Shown here piece after piece: positions 36,624 to 45,191 of a DNA stretch of 64,000 nt (its first letter is position 1; every line of letters starts with the position of its first letter). The notes under the pieces are model-generated. The model was not told the origin of the DNA. It ran no database searches and saw only the letters and a program-made list of their open reading frames with translations. Source of the stretch: Cryptosporangium arvum DSM 44712 (GTDB taxonomy: Bacteria; Actinomycetota; Actinomycetes; Mycobacteriales; Cryptosporangiaceae); contig NZ_KK073874.1 in assembly GCF_000585375.1 (NCBI RefSeq), positions 2,356,001 through 2,420,000 of the forward strand, in the 5' to 3' direction. Made by a program: the position numbers and the translations under genes.

Positions 36624-38501
36624 ATGAACGTTCTGAAAGGCCGTGCGGTTCTCGCTGCCCTCGGCGTCCTGGCCGCTGTCGCCCTCACGGCGTGCAGCGC
36701 GGACAACGACCCCGAGCCCGCGGTCGACGCCTTCCTCAAGAATTGGCGGCAGGGCCAGCTCGGCAAGACCAGCTTCGTGGACCCGGACGGCAAATCCGTC
36801 CCGGCCGCCGATGTCACGGCGCAGCTGACCAAGCTGACCGGCGAGCTCGCGGCGGCCCCGACGAAGCTCGAACGCGCCGGCGACGCGAAGGTGAAGGACG
36901 GGAGAGCAGTCAGCCCGGTCCAGGTGACCTGGACCCTGCCGGGTCCGGTGACCTGGACCTACCGGACCGACGTGCGGCTGCGCGAGCGCGACGACACCTG
37001 GGACGTCACCTGGGAGCCGGCGCTCGTCCACAAGAAACTGAAGGCGGGCGACACGCTCGGGACCAAGCGCGAGGAAGCACCGCGCAGCGGCATCCTCGAC
37101 CACACCGGAGCCCCGATCGTGAGCCCGCGGCCGGTCGTCTCGGTGCTGCTCGACCCGGCCAAGGTCACCGACCCCGCCGCGGCCGTGAAGCAGCTGGGCG
37201 CTGCGTTCGCGACGATCGACACCGAGGTCGACCTGGCCGACCTGCCCGGGCGGCTGGCCAAGGCCAAGCCCGGCATCGCGGTCGACGTCGTCGTGCTGCG
37301 TCAGGAGGCGTACGACAAGATCGCGTCGCGGATCACCGCGATCACCGGCGCCACCGTCGTGAAGTCCACCCGCGACCTCGCGCCCACCCGGCAGTTCGCC
37401 CGGGCGCTGCTCGGCTCGGTCTCGGACGCGACCGAAGAGGACATCAAGGAGAAGCCCGGCCTCTACGCCGTGGGTGACCACGTCGGGCACGGCGGGCTGC
37501 AGTCCGCGTTCGACCAGCGTCTGCGGGGCGTCCCCGGGGTGACGGTCGTGGTGAACCCGGCCGGGACCGCGCTGTTCACCAGCGCACCGAAGCCCGGCGT
37601 GGCCGTCCGCACCACGCTCGACCAACGCGTCCAGACCGCCGCCGACGCCGCGCTGGCGGACCTTCCGCAGCAGAGCGCGCTGGTCGCGATCCGGATCAGC
37701 GACGGCTCGGTGATCGCGGCCGCCAACGGGCCGGACGGCGGGTCGTTCAACGCCGCGTTCGAGGCCAAGGTCCCGCCGGGTTCGACGTTCAAGATGGTCT
37801 CGACCCTCGGCCTGCTCGATCAGGGGGCGGTCACGGCCGACGCCACCGTCGCCTGCCCCAGCCACCTCGCCGCCGGCGGCCGGGAATTCAAGAACTTCGA
37901 CGACTTCGAGCTGGGCGACGTGCCGTTCCGCACCGACTTCGCCAAGTCGTGCAACACGGCCTTCGTCGCGCTGGCGCCGAAGCTCGGGCCCGACGGACTG
38001 GCCGACGCCGGTCGTCTGCTCGGTCTGGAGTCGAAGTACGGGCTGGGCCTACCGGCCTTCTCCGGCAAGGTCTCCACCGGCGGCGACGCGGCCGAGCGCG
38101 CCGCGGCGGCGTTCGGCCAGGGCCGCACCGTGGTGAGCCCGCTGGCGATGGCCTCGGCCACCGCCGCGGTGGCGTCCGGCCGGTGGACGCCGCCGTCGCT
38201 CACCGGGAAGTCGGCCGTGGCCCCCGGGCCGCAGCTCAAGACCACCACGGTGGAGCCGCTGCGCGCGATGATGCGCCAGGTCGTCACCGACGGCACCGCG
38301 ACGTCGCTGCGTGACGTGCCGGGCAGCCCGGTGTACGGCAAGACCGGAACCGCGGAGTTCGACAACGATCCCGAGCACGCGCACGCGTGGTGGGTGGGCT
38401 GGCAGGGCGACGTCGCGTTCGCGGTGTTCGTCGAGAACGGCGGTCACAGCAGTTCAGTCTCGGTGCCGGTCGCGGAGAAGTTCCTCCGTGGGTTGAAGTA
38501 G
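36624..38501 (+). CDS. Class B penicillin-binding protein (NTF2-like/MecA_N type)
   Basis: A 625-residue peptidoglycan transpeptidase. It has an N-terminal lipoprotein-like signal (VALTACSAD), an NTF2-like domain (residues 30-135), a dimerisation region and a transpeptidase domain with Ser387-x-x-Lys390 (GSTFKM), the SCN motif at 442-444 and the KTG motif at 573-575 (YGKTGTAEF). This architecture is typical of actinobacterial penicillin-binding lipoproteins acting outside the membrane. The 3' end overlaps the convergent kinase gene by 48 bases, an unusually large overlap that leaves no terminator. Confidence 0.92.
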   Translation: MNVLKGRAVLAALGVLAAVALTACSADNDPEPAVDAFLKNWRQGQLGKTSFVDPDGKSVPAADVTAQLTKLTGELAAAPTKLERAGDAKVKDGRAVSPVQVTWTLPGPVTWTYRTDVRLRERDDTWDVTWEPALVHKKLKAGDTLGTKREEAPRSGILDHTGAPIVSPRPVVSVLLDPAKVTDPAAAVKQLGAAFATIDTEVDLADLPGRLAKAKPGIAVDVVVLRQEAYDKIASRITAITGATVVKSTRDLAPTRQFARALLGSVSDATEEDIKEKPGLYAVGDHVGHGGLQSAFDQRLRGVPGVTVVVNPAGTALFTSAPKPGVAVRTTLDQRVQTAADAALADLPQQSALVAIRISDGSVIAAANGPDGGSFNAAFEAKVPPGSTFKMVSTLGLLDQGAVTADATVACPSHLAAGGREFKNFDDFELGDVPFRTDFAKSCNTAFVALAPKLGPDGLADAGRLLGLESKYGLGLPAFSGKVSTGGDAAERAAAAFGQGRTVVSPLAMASATAAVASGRWTPPSLTGKSAVAPGPQLKTTTVEPLRAMMRQVVTDGTATSLRDVPGSPVYGKTGTAEFDNDPEHAHAWWVGWQGDVAFAVFVENGGHSSSVSVPVAEKFLRGLK

Positions 38502-38930
38502 CCGTTCGATCTCCCCGACGACGTCGGCCAGCGGGCGCCGGGTGTCGAGTTCCCGCGTCGCCCCGCGCCGGAGGAGCGGTTCGACGGTGCTGACGTAACC
38601 CGCGATCTCGGCCCGCTGCGCCGCCGTCCGGCCGTAGGGGTTCGCGCGGCGTCGCCGGACGCGGTCGAGCAGTACCGGCAGCGGCGCGCTGAGCAGGACG
38701 ACGTGGTCGAAACGGTCGTAGAACCGCCCCTGGTTGTCGACGGTGCCGGAGACGACCACGTCGTCGTTCGCCGCGAGGAGCCGCTCCATCCGGGGCTCGT
38801 CCCAGGTGCCGTCGGGCTGCGTCCACCCGTCGTAGTCGGTGTCGACCGCGTGGTGCCCCCGGGCCCGGAGCGCGTCGAGCACCGACGACTTGCCCGCCCC
38901 GGACATTCCGGTCACCAGGATTCGCGCCAC
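38454..38930 (-). CDS. P-loop kinase-like (shikimate/adenylate kinase-like)
   Basis: About 158 residues with VTGMSGAGKSSVLDAL (Walker A), DTDYDGWTQPD and an LDRVRRRRANPYG lid-like segment, so a small nucleotide-dependent kinase of the AAA/shikimate kinase type. Starting at the second of two GTGs (38930) puts a TAGACT -10 element 7 bases upstream, suggesting a leaderless message. Substrate unknown. Its 3' end overlaps the PBP gene. Confidence 0.75.
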   Translation of the reverse strand: MARILVTGMSGAGKSSVLDALRARGHHAVDTDYDGWTQPDGTWDEPRMERLLAANDDVVVSGTVDNQGRFYDRFDHVVLLSAPLPVLLDRVRRRRANPYGRTAAQRAEIAGYVSTVEPLLRRGATRELDTRRPLADVVGEIERLLQPTEELLRDRHRD

Positions 38931-38950
38931 GGTCACCAGTCTAGAGAGAT

Positions 38951-39015
38951 AGAACGTTCGTTCTTGACGAACGCGGCTTCGCCGGTCATCGTGATGGAGA
39001 CAGAACGTTCGTTCT
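38951..39015. promoter_or_regulatory. Two identical 14-bp palindromic operators
   Basis: AGAACGTTCGTTCT (AGAACG-TT-CGTTCT) occurs at 38951-38964 and 39002-39015, 51 bp apart, between the divergent kinase and DUF308-like genes. Such palindromes are typical TetR-family sites, but no regulator gene adjoins them. Confidence 0.6.
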
Positions 39016-39032
39016 CCTTTGGAAGGGCAGAA

Positions 39033-39566
39033 GTGACCACCCTCGCGCCATCCGCCGCCCCGGCCCTGCGCCGCCTGTACCTCGTCCGCTTCGGGTTCGC
39101 CGTGGTCTGGGCGATCCTGCTGACGTCGACCGGGGCGGACCTCAACCCGGTCAGCGTCGGCCTGCTCGTCCTCTACCCGGTGTTCGACGTCGCCGCGGCC
39201 GTCGTGGACCTGCGCTCGTCACGCACCTCCACGCTCGCGGTGAACGCCGCGGTCAGCGCGCTCGCGGCGGTCGGGCTGGCCGTCGCGGCCGCGGCCGGTG
39301 TCCCGGCGGTGCTGCGTGTCTGGGGTGCGTGGGCGATCGTCTCCGGGCTCGTCCAGCTCGTCGTCGGGGTCCGCCGGCGTGCGCTCGGCGGCCAGGTGCC
39401 GATGATGCTCGCCGGCGGGATCTCGGTGCTGGCCGGCGCGTCCTTCGCCGCGATGGCCGGCGCGGACGACCCCGCGGTCGCCGGGGTCGCCGGGTACGCC
39501 GCCGTCGGAGGCGTGTTCTTCCTCGTCTCGGCGCTGCGGCTGGGCCGCGCCGCCCGGGGGAACTGA
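39033..39566 (+). CDS. Membrane protein, DUF308/HdeD-like
   Basis: A 177-residue protein with six predicted helices in three pairs (RFGFAVVWAILLTSTGA, VNAAVSALAAVGLAVAAAAG, VAGYAAVGGVFFLVSALRLG). A GTG with a GGAAGGG site is chosen over an ATG 36 bases earlier that overlaps the second palindrome. One base separates it from the following oxidoreductase gene, so they form an operon under the twin operator. Confidence 0.7.
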   Translation: MTTLAPSAAPALRRLYLVRFGFAVVWAILLTSTGADLNPVSVGLLVLYPVFDVAAAVVDLRSSRTSTLAVNAAVSALAAVGLAVAAAAGVPAVLRVWGAWAIVSGLVQLVVGVRRRALGGQVPMMLAGGISVLAGASFAAMAGADDPAVAGVAGYAAVGGVFFLVSALRLGRAARGN

Positions 39567-39567
39567 C

Positions 39568-40974
39568 ATGTTCGACGTCATCGTGATCGGGGCCGGACCG
39601 GTCGGGGAGAACGTCGCCGATCGGGTCGCCCGGGGCGGACTGAGCGTCGCGGTCGTCGAGCGGGAGCTGGTCGGCGGCGAGTGCTCCTACTGGGCGTGCA
39701 TGCCGACCAAGGCCCTGCTCCGCAGCACGGCCGCGCTCCGTGCGGTGAACCGGTTACCCGGAGCGCGCGAGGCGGTGACCGGGCCCGTGGACGCCGCCGC
39801 CGTGCTCGCCCGTCGCGACTCGTTCGCGTCGAACTGGGCCGACGACGGTCAGGCGGCCTGGCTCGACCAGGCCGGCGCCCGGCTGTTCCGCGGCCAGGGG
39901 CGGATCAGCGGAGCCCGCGCGGTCGAGGTCACCGCCGCGGACGGCACGGTCACGTCGCTGACGGCGCGGCACGCGGTCGTCGTCGCGACCGGCAGCAGCG
40001 CGCTCGTGCCGGACGTCGCCGGTCTGCGTGCGGCGGCGCCGTGGACCAGCCGGGAGGCCGCCGCGACCACCGTGGTGCCCGGCCGGCTGGCGATCGTCGG
40101 CGGCGGTGTCGTGGCGTCCGAGCTGGCGACGGCCTTCGCCGGCCTGGGCTCCGCGGTGACGATGCTGGCCCGTGACGGCGTACTCCCGGCCGCCGAGCCG
40201 TTCGCCGGCGAGCTGGTCACCGGGGCGCTGCGTGACGCCGGGGTGTCGGTGCGCCCGGGCGCCGAGCTGCGGTCGGCGGAGCGCGCCGCCGACGGGACCG
40301 TCCGGGCCGCGCTCACCACCGGTGAAACGGTCGAGGCCGACGAACTGCTGGTGGCGGTCGGCCGCACGCCGAACACGAGCGACCTCGGCCTCGACCGCGT
40401 CGGCCTCACGCCCGGTGGCTGGCTGCGGGTCGACGACGCGCTGCGTGTCGTCGGGGTGGACGGCTGGCTGTACGCGGCCGGGGACGTCAACCGGCGCGCG
40501 CTCCTCACCCACCAGGGCAAATACCAGGCTCGCGCGCTGGGCGACGCGATCGTGGCCCGCGCCGCCGGGGGAGCCGTCGACCACGGCCGGTGGGGACGGC
40601 ACGCGGTCACGGCCGACGAGGCGGCGCCACAGGTGATCTTCACCGAGCCGGAGGTGGCGTCGGTGGGGCTGACCGCGGCCGCGGCGGAGGCGGCCGGGCT
40701 CCCGATCCGGGTCGTCGACCACGACCTCGGCGCGGTCGCCGGGGCCGCGGTGCACGCCGACGGCTACCGGGGCCGGGCGCGGATGGTCGTCGACCGGGAC
40801 CGGAACGTGATCGTCGGCGTCACGCTGGTCGGGCCCGACGTCGCCGAACTGCTGCACGCGGCGACGATCGCCGTGGTCGGCGAGGTTCCGCTGGACCGGC
40901 TGTGGCACGCGGTCCCGGCGTTCCCGACGATCAGCGAGGTCTGGCTGCGCCTGCTCGAGGCCTACGGCCGCTGA
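39568..40974 (+). CDS. Pyridine nucleotide-disulfide oxidoreductase (mercuric reductase-like)
   Basis: A 468-residue FAD enzyme. FAD site VIGAGPVGENVADR, redox-active Cys39 and Cys44 in GGECSYWACMPTKALL, NAD site IVGGGVVASELATAFAGLG, FAD site 2 YAAGDVNRR, and a C-terminal WHAVPAFPTISE in place of the HxxHAHPT of lipoamide dehydrogenase. Related to mercuric reductase and FAD-dependent thiol oxidoreductases; the merA C-terminal Cys pair is absent, so mercury reduction is unlikely. Partner of the membrane protein before it. Confidence 0.85.
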   Translation: MFDVIVIGAGPVGENVADRVARGGLSVAVVERELVGGECSYWACMPTKALLRSTAALRAVNRLPGAREAVTGPVDAAAVLARRDSFASNWADDGQAAWLDQAGARLFRGQGRISGARAVEVTAADGTVTSLTARHAVVVATGSSALVPDVAGLRAAAPWTSREAAATTVVPGRLAIVGGGVVASELATAFAGLGSAVTMLARDGVLPAAEPFAGELVTGALRDAGVSVRPGAELRSAERAADGTVRAALTTGETVEADELLVAVGRTPNTSDLGLDRVGLTPGGWLRVDDALRVVGVDGWLYAAGDVNRRALLTHQGKYQARALGDAIVARAAGGAVDHGRWGRHAVTADEAAPQVIFTEPEVASVGLTAAAAEAAGLPIRVVDHDLGAVAGAAVHADGYRGRARMVVDRDRNVIVGVTLVGPDVAELLHAATIAVVGEVPLDRLWHAVPAFPTISEVWLRLLEAYGR

Positions 40975-41609
40975 CGGTCCCGCCACCACGGACGGGAGAC
41001 CAGCGCGGCCAGCGCGGCGCCGACCGCGTTGACGAGCACGTCGTCCACCGACGACACCCGGTCGAGCCGCAGCACGTACTGGGCGGTCTCGACCAGGGCC
41101 GAGCAGGCCGCGCCGAGGGCCAGCACCCGCGGCACGGACGCCAGCGCCGCGAACCGCATCGGGGCGAAGAACCCGAGCGCGGCGAAGATCAGCAGGTTGC
41201 CGGCGATCCCGAGCGGACCCATCGCGACCAGGTCCAGCAGCGGGACCAGGCTCACCCGGCCGGGAACGGTGCCTGCTCCCGGGCCGGGCATCAGCGCCAG
41301 CCAGAGGAACGGCACCGTCCCGTAGACCATCCCCACCTCGGCCACCGAGACGACCGTCGGCGCCCGGCGCGCACGGGCCAGCACCCACGCGACGAGCGCC
41401 GCCACCGGCACCCCGAGCAGCGTCATCAGCAGGACGCCGTTCTCGGTGTCGTAGCAGCCGTGCCAGTGCCCGGTCAGGCAGCGCGGGGCCGACATCGTCA
41501 GCGGCCGGCGCAGCACGACGACCAGACCGGCGATCGTCGCGACGAGGAGCACGACCCGGCGGCGTGCGGACAGGGTGGCGCTGTGGTTCACCACCCCATC
41601 CCAGTGCAC
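40962..41609 (-). CDS. VanZ family membrane protein
   Basis: A 215-residue protein with about five membrane helices. The NLLIFAALGFFAPMRF and ETAQYVLRLDRVSSVDDVLVN segments are characteristic of VanZ-like proteins. Begins at GTG. It overlaps the convergent oxidoreductase gene by 13 bases. VanZ relatives affect glycopeptide tolerance in some bacteria, but most have no assigned role. Confidence 0.8.
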   Translation of the reverse strand: MHWDGVVNHSATLSARRRVVLLVATIAGLVVVLRRPLTMSAPRCLTGHWHGCYDTENGVLLMTLLGVPVAALVAWVLARARRAPTVVSVAEVGMVYGTVPFLWLALMPGPGAGTVPGRVSLVPLLDLVAMGPLGIAGNLLIFAALGFFAPMRFAALASVPRVLALGAACSALVETAQYVLRLDRVSSVDDVLVNAVGAALAALVSRPWWRDRQRP

Positions 41610-41661
41610 GCACCGTATCGGCGGCGTATGCGGTTTCCGATACGCCGGCGATAGCCGGCCG

Positions 41662-42438
41662 CTACTTCGGAGGCATCCGGATGCCTCCGTCGACGCGGAT
41701 GACCTCCGCGTTCATGTAGCTGTTGGTGATCAGCTCGACGACCATGCTGGCGAGCTCGTCGGCCACGCCGAGGCGCTTCGGGAAGAGCACGTTCTTGCCG
41801 AGGTTGGCCTTGAACGCCTCGGAGGCCTCGCCCTCGCCGTAGATCGGGGTGTCGATGAGCCCCGGGGCGATCGTGTTGAGCCGGACGCCGACCGCCGCCA
41901 GGTCCCGCGCGACCGGCAGTGTCATGCCGACGATCCCGCCCTTGGAGGCGGAGTACGACGCCTGGCCGATCTGCCCGTCGAACGCGGCCACCGAGGCCAG
42001 GTTGACGATCGCGCCGCGGCCGCCGTCGGCGTCGGGCTCGTTGCGGCTCATCGCGGTCGCGGCCAGCCGTACGACGTCGAAGGTGCCGATCAGGTTGATC
42101 GCGATCACCTTGCGGAAGGCGTCGAGGTCGTGGGCGGAGTCGAACTCGCCGTCGCGTCCGACGGTGCGCTGGGCCCAGCCGATACCGGCGGAGTTCACGA
42201 CCGCGCGGAGCGGGCCGAGTTCGGTCGCGGCGTTCACGGCCGCCTTGATCTGGTCGGTGTCGGTGACGTCGACCGTGAGGAAGACGCCGCCGATCTCCTT
42301 CGCGAGGGCCTCGCCCTTCTCGGCCTGCAGGTCCGCGACCACGACGGTCGCACCCTTCGCAGCGAGCTGACGGGCCGCGGCGGCACCGATGCCTGACGCG
42401 CCACCGGTGACGATGGCGCTTGCGCCGTTGATGTCCAT
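41662..42438 (-). CDS. SDR, 3-hydroxyacyl-CoA dehydrogenase type II-like
   Basis: A 258-residue short-chain dehydrogenase: TGGASGIG cofactor loop, NSAGIG, catalytic Ser in NLASVAAFDG and the YSASK motif. The pattern DGQIGQASYSASKGGIVGMT and IAPGLIDTP strongly resembles the HSD17B10-type 3-hydroxyacyl-CoA dehydrogenase family used in fatty-acid or branched-chain acyl-CoA breakdown. No beta-oxidation neighbours are present. Confidence 0.85.
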   Translation of the reverse strand: MDINGASAIVTGGASGIGAAAARQLAAKGATVVVADLQAEKGEALAKEIGGVFLTVDVTDTDQIKAAVNAATELGPLRAVVNSAGIGWAQRTVGRDGEFDSAHDLDAFRKVIAINLIGTFDVVRLAATAMSRNEPDADGGRGAIVNLASVAAFDGQIGQASYSASKGGIVGMTLPVARDLAAVGVRLNTIAPGLIDTPIYGEGEASEAFKANLGKNVLFPKRLGVADELASMVVELITNSYMNAEVIRVDGGIRMPPK

Positions 42439-42477
42439 GGCACTCGACTGTAGTGAACCGCGGTTCTGGTTCCGGAC

Positions 42478-43359
42478 CTATTCGGAAAGGTGTTCCAGGT
42501 CATCCAGCAGGCTCGGGTGCGTGGGCTCCCAGCCGAGCACCGCCCGGGTGTGGGCACTCGAGGACGGCTGGTCGGCGGCGAAGATCGGGCCGAGCGGGCC
42601 GTAGGTCTCCTCGGCGACCGGCTCGACCGGCAGCCCCAGCCGGCGGCCGATGACCGCCGCGATGTCCCGGACCTGATCGCCCTCGTCGGCCACGGCGTGC
42701 CAGGCGCTGCCCGCCGGTGCTTTCTCCAGCGCGAGCCGGAACAGGACCGCCGCGTCCAGGGCGTGCACGGCCGGCCAGCGCTGGGTCCCGTCGCCGGGAT
42801 AGCCGGAGACTCCGGTGCGGCGCGCGATGTCGGTCAGCAGGCCGGCGAATCCGCCCTTGCCCTCGTGGTGGACGGTTCGGGGCAACCGCACCGCGCTGCT
42901 CCGGACCCCGCGCGACGCCAGCGCGAGCACGCCGTTGACCGAGCGGGCCCGCCCGCCGACCGGCCCGTCGAGCGGCAACGGGTCCTCCTCGGTGGACAGC
43001 CGGCCGGTCACCCACGGCGTGCCGGAGACCGTGACGTACGGGCGGTCGCTTCCGGCGAGCTCCTCGCCCAGCGTGGCCATCGCCGCGCTCTCCTCGGCGA
43101 CCGCGCGGGCCAGGGCGTCGGGGCCGCTGAAGTCGTTGCGGAACGCCAGGTGGACGACGCCGTCGGCCCTGGCGGCGCCGGCGCGCACCGCGTCCAGGTC
43201 GGCGAGGTCGCCGAGGAGCGGCTCGGCTCCGGCCGCCTCGACGGCGCGCGCGGACGCTTCGGCGCGGGCCAGCGCGACGACGGAGTGACCGTGGCGCCGG
43301 AGCTCGGCGACGACGGCGGAACCGACCAGGCCGGTGCCGCCGGTGACGAATACGTGCAT
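42478..43359 (-). CDS. SDR family NAD(P)-dependent oxidoreductase (extended type)
   Basis: A 293-residue extended SDR/epimerase: FVTGGTGLVGSAVVAELRR, DGVVHLAFRND, VTVSGTPWV and RSSAVRLPRTVHHEGKGG. It is divergent from a TetR gene with two palindromic operators between, so likely repressed by that TetR. The usual YxxxK is not clear, so it may be an atypical reductase. Substrate unknown. Confidence 0.8.
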   Translation of the reverse strand: MHVFVTGGTGLVGSAVVAELRRHGHSVVALARAEASARAVEAAGAEPLLGDLADLDAVRAGAARADGVVHLAFRNDFSGPDALARAVAEESAAMATLGEELAGSDRPYVTVSGTPWVTGRLSTEEDPLPLDGPVGGRARSVNGVLALASRGVRSSAVRLPRTVHHEGKGGFAGLLTDIARRTGVSGYPGDGTQRWPAVHALDAAVLFRLALEKAPAGSAWHAVADEGDQVRDIAAVIGRRLGLPVEPVAEETYGPLGPIFAADQPSSSAHTRAVLGWEPTHPSLLDDLEHLSE

Positions 43360-43375
43360 GGAACGCTCCCGGGTA

Positions 43376-43430
43376 GTGATGGGACTCTTGTCCCGTCACT
43401 GTACTCCGGTGATGGGACAATGGTCCCATC
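43376..43430. promoter_or_regulatory. Two TetR operators (GATGGGAC-N4-GTCCCATC)
   Basis: Inverted repeats at 43376-43399 (GTGATGGGAC / GTCCCGTCAC, one mismatch) and 43411-43430 (GATGGGAC / GTCCCATC, perfect), 35 bp apart, in the divergent SDR/TetR promoter. A TAGAAT -10 element (43434-43439) sits 6 bases before the tetR ATG. Confidence 0.7.
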
Positions 43431-43445
43431 GCATAGAATGAATCC

Positions 43446-44018
43446 ATGGCTCGTTGGGAACCGGGGGCGCGCGAGCGGCTCGTGCTGGCCGCCGTCGACC
43501 TGTTCACCGAGCAGGGCTACGACGCCACGACCGTCACGCAGATCGCCGAGCGGGCCGGCGTCACCAAGAGCACGTTCTTCCGGCACTTCCCCGACAAGCG
43601 CGAGCTCCTGGTCGCCGGGCAGGACGCGCTGAGCCGCCTGCTGGCCGAGGGCATCACCGAGGCTCCGGCCGGCGCGAGCCCGCTCCAGGCGGTCGCGGCC
43701 GGTCTCGAGCGGGCCTCGAGCATGATGGGCCCGATGAACCGCGAGCTCGGCCCCCGCCTGAAGGCCGCGGTCGCGGCCAGCGCGGAGCTGCAGGAACGGG
43801 ACGTACTCAAGCAGGTCGGCCTGGCCACCGCGATGACCGAGGCCCTGGCCGCCCGGGGCGTTCCCGGCCCGACCGCCCAGCTCGCGGGCGAACTGGGCGC
43901 GCTCGCGTTCAAGCACGGCTACGCCCGGTGGTCCGAGGCCGACACCGAGAGCGGCCTGGCGTCGTACGCACTGGCGGCCCTGGACGAGTTGCGCGCGGCG
44001 AGCGCGTCGCTGGGCTAG
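43446..44018 (+). CDS. TetR family regulator
   Basis: A 190-residue TetR protein with the HTH AERAGVTKSTFFRHFPDKRE. Divergent from the extended SDR with twin palindromes between them. It appears leaderless, with TAGAAT 6 bases upstream. Only 5 bases separate its stop from the Macro-domain gene, so that gene may share its transcript and come under the same control. Confidence 0.9.
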   Translation: MARWEPGARERLVLAAVDLFTEQGYDATTVTQIAERAGVTKSTFFRHFPDKRELLVAGQDALSRLLAEGITEAPAGASPLQAVAAGLERASSMMGPMNRELGPRLKAAVAASAELQERDVLKQVGLATAMTEALAARGVPGPTAQLAGELGALAFKHGYARWSEADTESGLASYALAALDELRAASASLG

Positions 44019-44023
44019 CCGCG

Positions 44024-44854
44024 GTGACGCGCCTGCCGAGGCTGGTCCGGGGTGTCCTCGGGACACGGCGGGGCCTGCAGGCCTTCGCCGTGCACACGCT
44101 CGTCGCGTTCGGTCTGGTCTCGGCCGTGCTCCAGTTCGTCGGGCAGTTCACCAGCGGCCCGTTACCGCAGCCGGTCGGCCTCATCCTGGCCAGCCTCGTG
44201 GTCTGCCTGCTGTGGGGCTGGTGGCAGGCGCTCCCGCCGCGCCGCATCGTGCACGAGTTCCGCCGGCCCGACACCTCGGTCGTCATCGAGGTCGGCGACC
44301 TGCTCGACCAGGAGTGCGCGATCGTCGTCGGCTTCACCGACACGTTCGCCACCCGCGTCGGCCCCGGCGGTATCGCGGCCTCCAGCCTGCAGGGACAACT
44401 GCTGGAACGCCGGTACGACGGCGACGCCGACCGGCTGACCGCGGAACTCGGCGACGCGCTGCCCGAAGCCGGTCCGTCGGCGCGGTATCCGATCGGGACG
44501 GTCGCGGTGCTCGGCGGCGGGCCGTTCCCGGTGTACGCCGTCGCCTACAGCCGGTTGGACGGCTCCGGCATCGCCCGCGCCACGCTGCTGGGGTTGTGGC
44601 TGAGCCTCGGCCGGCTCTGGGAGAGCTTGGACCGCAACGCCGAGCGGGCACCGGTGGCGATGCCGATCATCGGGTCCGGGCTGGCCCGGGTCGACGCGCT
44701 CGACCAGGAGAGCCTGCTGAAGATGATCCTGCTGTCCTTCGTGGCCCGATCGCGTCAGGGCGTCGTCTCGCGTGAGCTGCGTGTCGTCATCGACCCCCGG
44801 TCACAGCACCGGGTCGACCTGCGGGAAGTCGCCGCGTTCCTCAAGACCCTCTAA
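44024..44854 (+). CDS. Two-TM Macro-domain protein, ThsA type II-like effector
   Basis: A 276-residue protein. Residues 18-42 and 50-69 form two membrane helices (AFAVHTLVAFGLVSAVLQ, GLILASLVVCLLWGW), and residues 84-276 form a Macro domain of the Thoeris-ThsA/DUF6430 type: IVVGFTDTFAT, SLQGQLLERRYDGD, YPIGTVAVLGGG and PIIGSGLARVDALD, ending RVDLREVAAFL. This matches the architecture described for type II Thoeris ThsA, where a TIR-made ADP-ribose derivative binds the Macro domain and triggers the membrane effector. The Macro domain is strikingly similar to that of the SARP fusion at 46581. It starts 5 bases after tetR, and its partners are the next two genes. Confidence 0.75.
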   Translation: MTRLPRLVRGVLGTRRGLQAFAVHTLVAFGLVSAVLQFVGQFTSGPLPQPVGLILASLVVCLLWGWWQALPPRRIVHEFRRPDTSVVIEVGDLLDQECAIVVGFTDTFATRVGPGGIAASSLQGQLLERRYDGDADRLTAELGDALPEAGPSARYPIGTVAVLGGGPFPVYAVAYSRLDGSGIARATLLGLWLSLGRLWESLDRNAERAPVAMPIIGSGLARVDALDQESLLKMILLSFVARSRQGVVSRELRVVIDPRSQHRVDLREVAAFLKTL

Positions 44855-44864
44855 CATTCCGCGC

Positions 44865-45191
44865 ATGCCCGGTTCGGAATCGGTCAGCACGCTCCCCGCC
44901 CACCTCGTCGACGAGTTCCGGCACGTGCTGGCCGACCTGTCCGGGCGCTGGCTGCTCCCGTCCGCCGACTGGGAGGCGGTCGAGTCCTGGGTGGGCCGAG
45001 GCGAGGACGCGTTGCGCACCGGCGACCGCGACGAGTTCACCCAGGTGGTCCGCGAGCTGGCGTTCTACGGTTCCGGGCGCGCCGTCGACGCGAGCCGGGG
45101 CTCCCGGGAGGGCCCGCCGCCGCGGCTGCGTGAACGGACGCGTCGCATCATCCACACCCTGCGACCGCCCGCGCATGACGAACCCCGCTGA
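44865..45191 (+). CDS. CATRA-associated small protein-like
   Basis: A 108-residue helical protein whose core (RWLLPSADWEAVESWVGRGE, then ALRTGDRDEFTQVVRELAFY) resembles the small proteins that accompany CATRA (caspase and TPR repeat associated) conflict systems. A TAACAT -10 element 7 bases before its ATG suggests a leaderless promoter inside the end of the Macro gene. It overlaps the next gene's start by 17 bases, so the two proteins probably work together. The family assignment is from memory of the pattern and needs a profile search. Confidence 0.6.
   Translation: MPGSESVSTLPAHLVDEFRHVLADLSGRWLLPSADWEAVESWVGRGEDALRTGDRDEFTQVVRELAFYGSGRAVDASRGSREGPPPRLRERTRRIIHTLRPPAHDEPR

Noticed and set aside
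39568-40974. Mercuric reductase merA
   Set aside because: The C-terminal Cys pair and N-terminal metal-binding domain are missing, and no mer genes are nearby.
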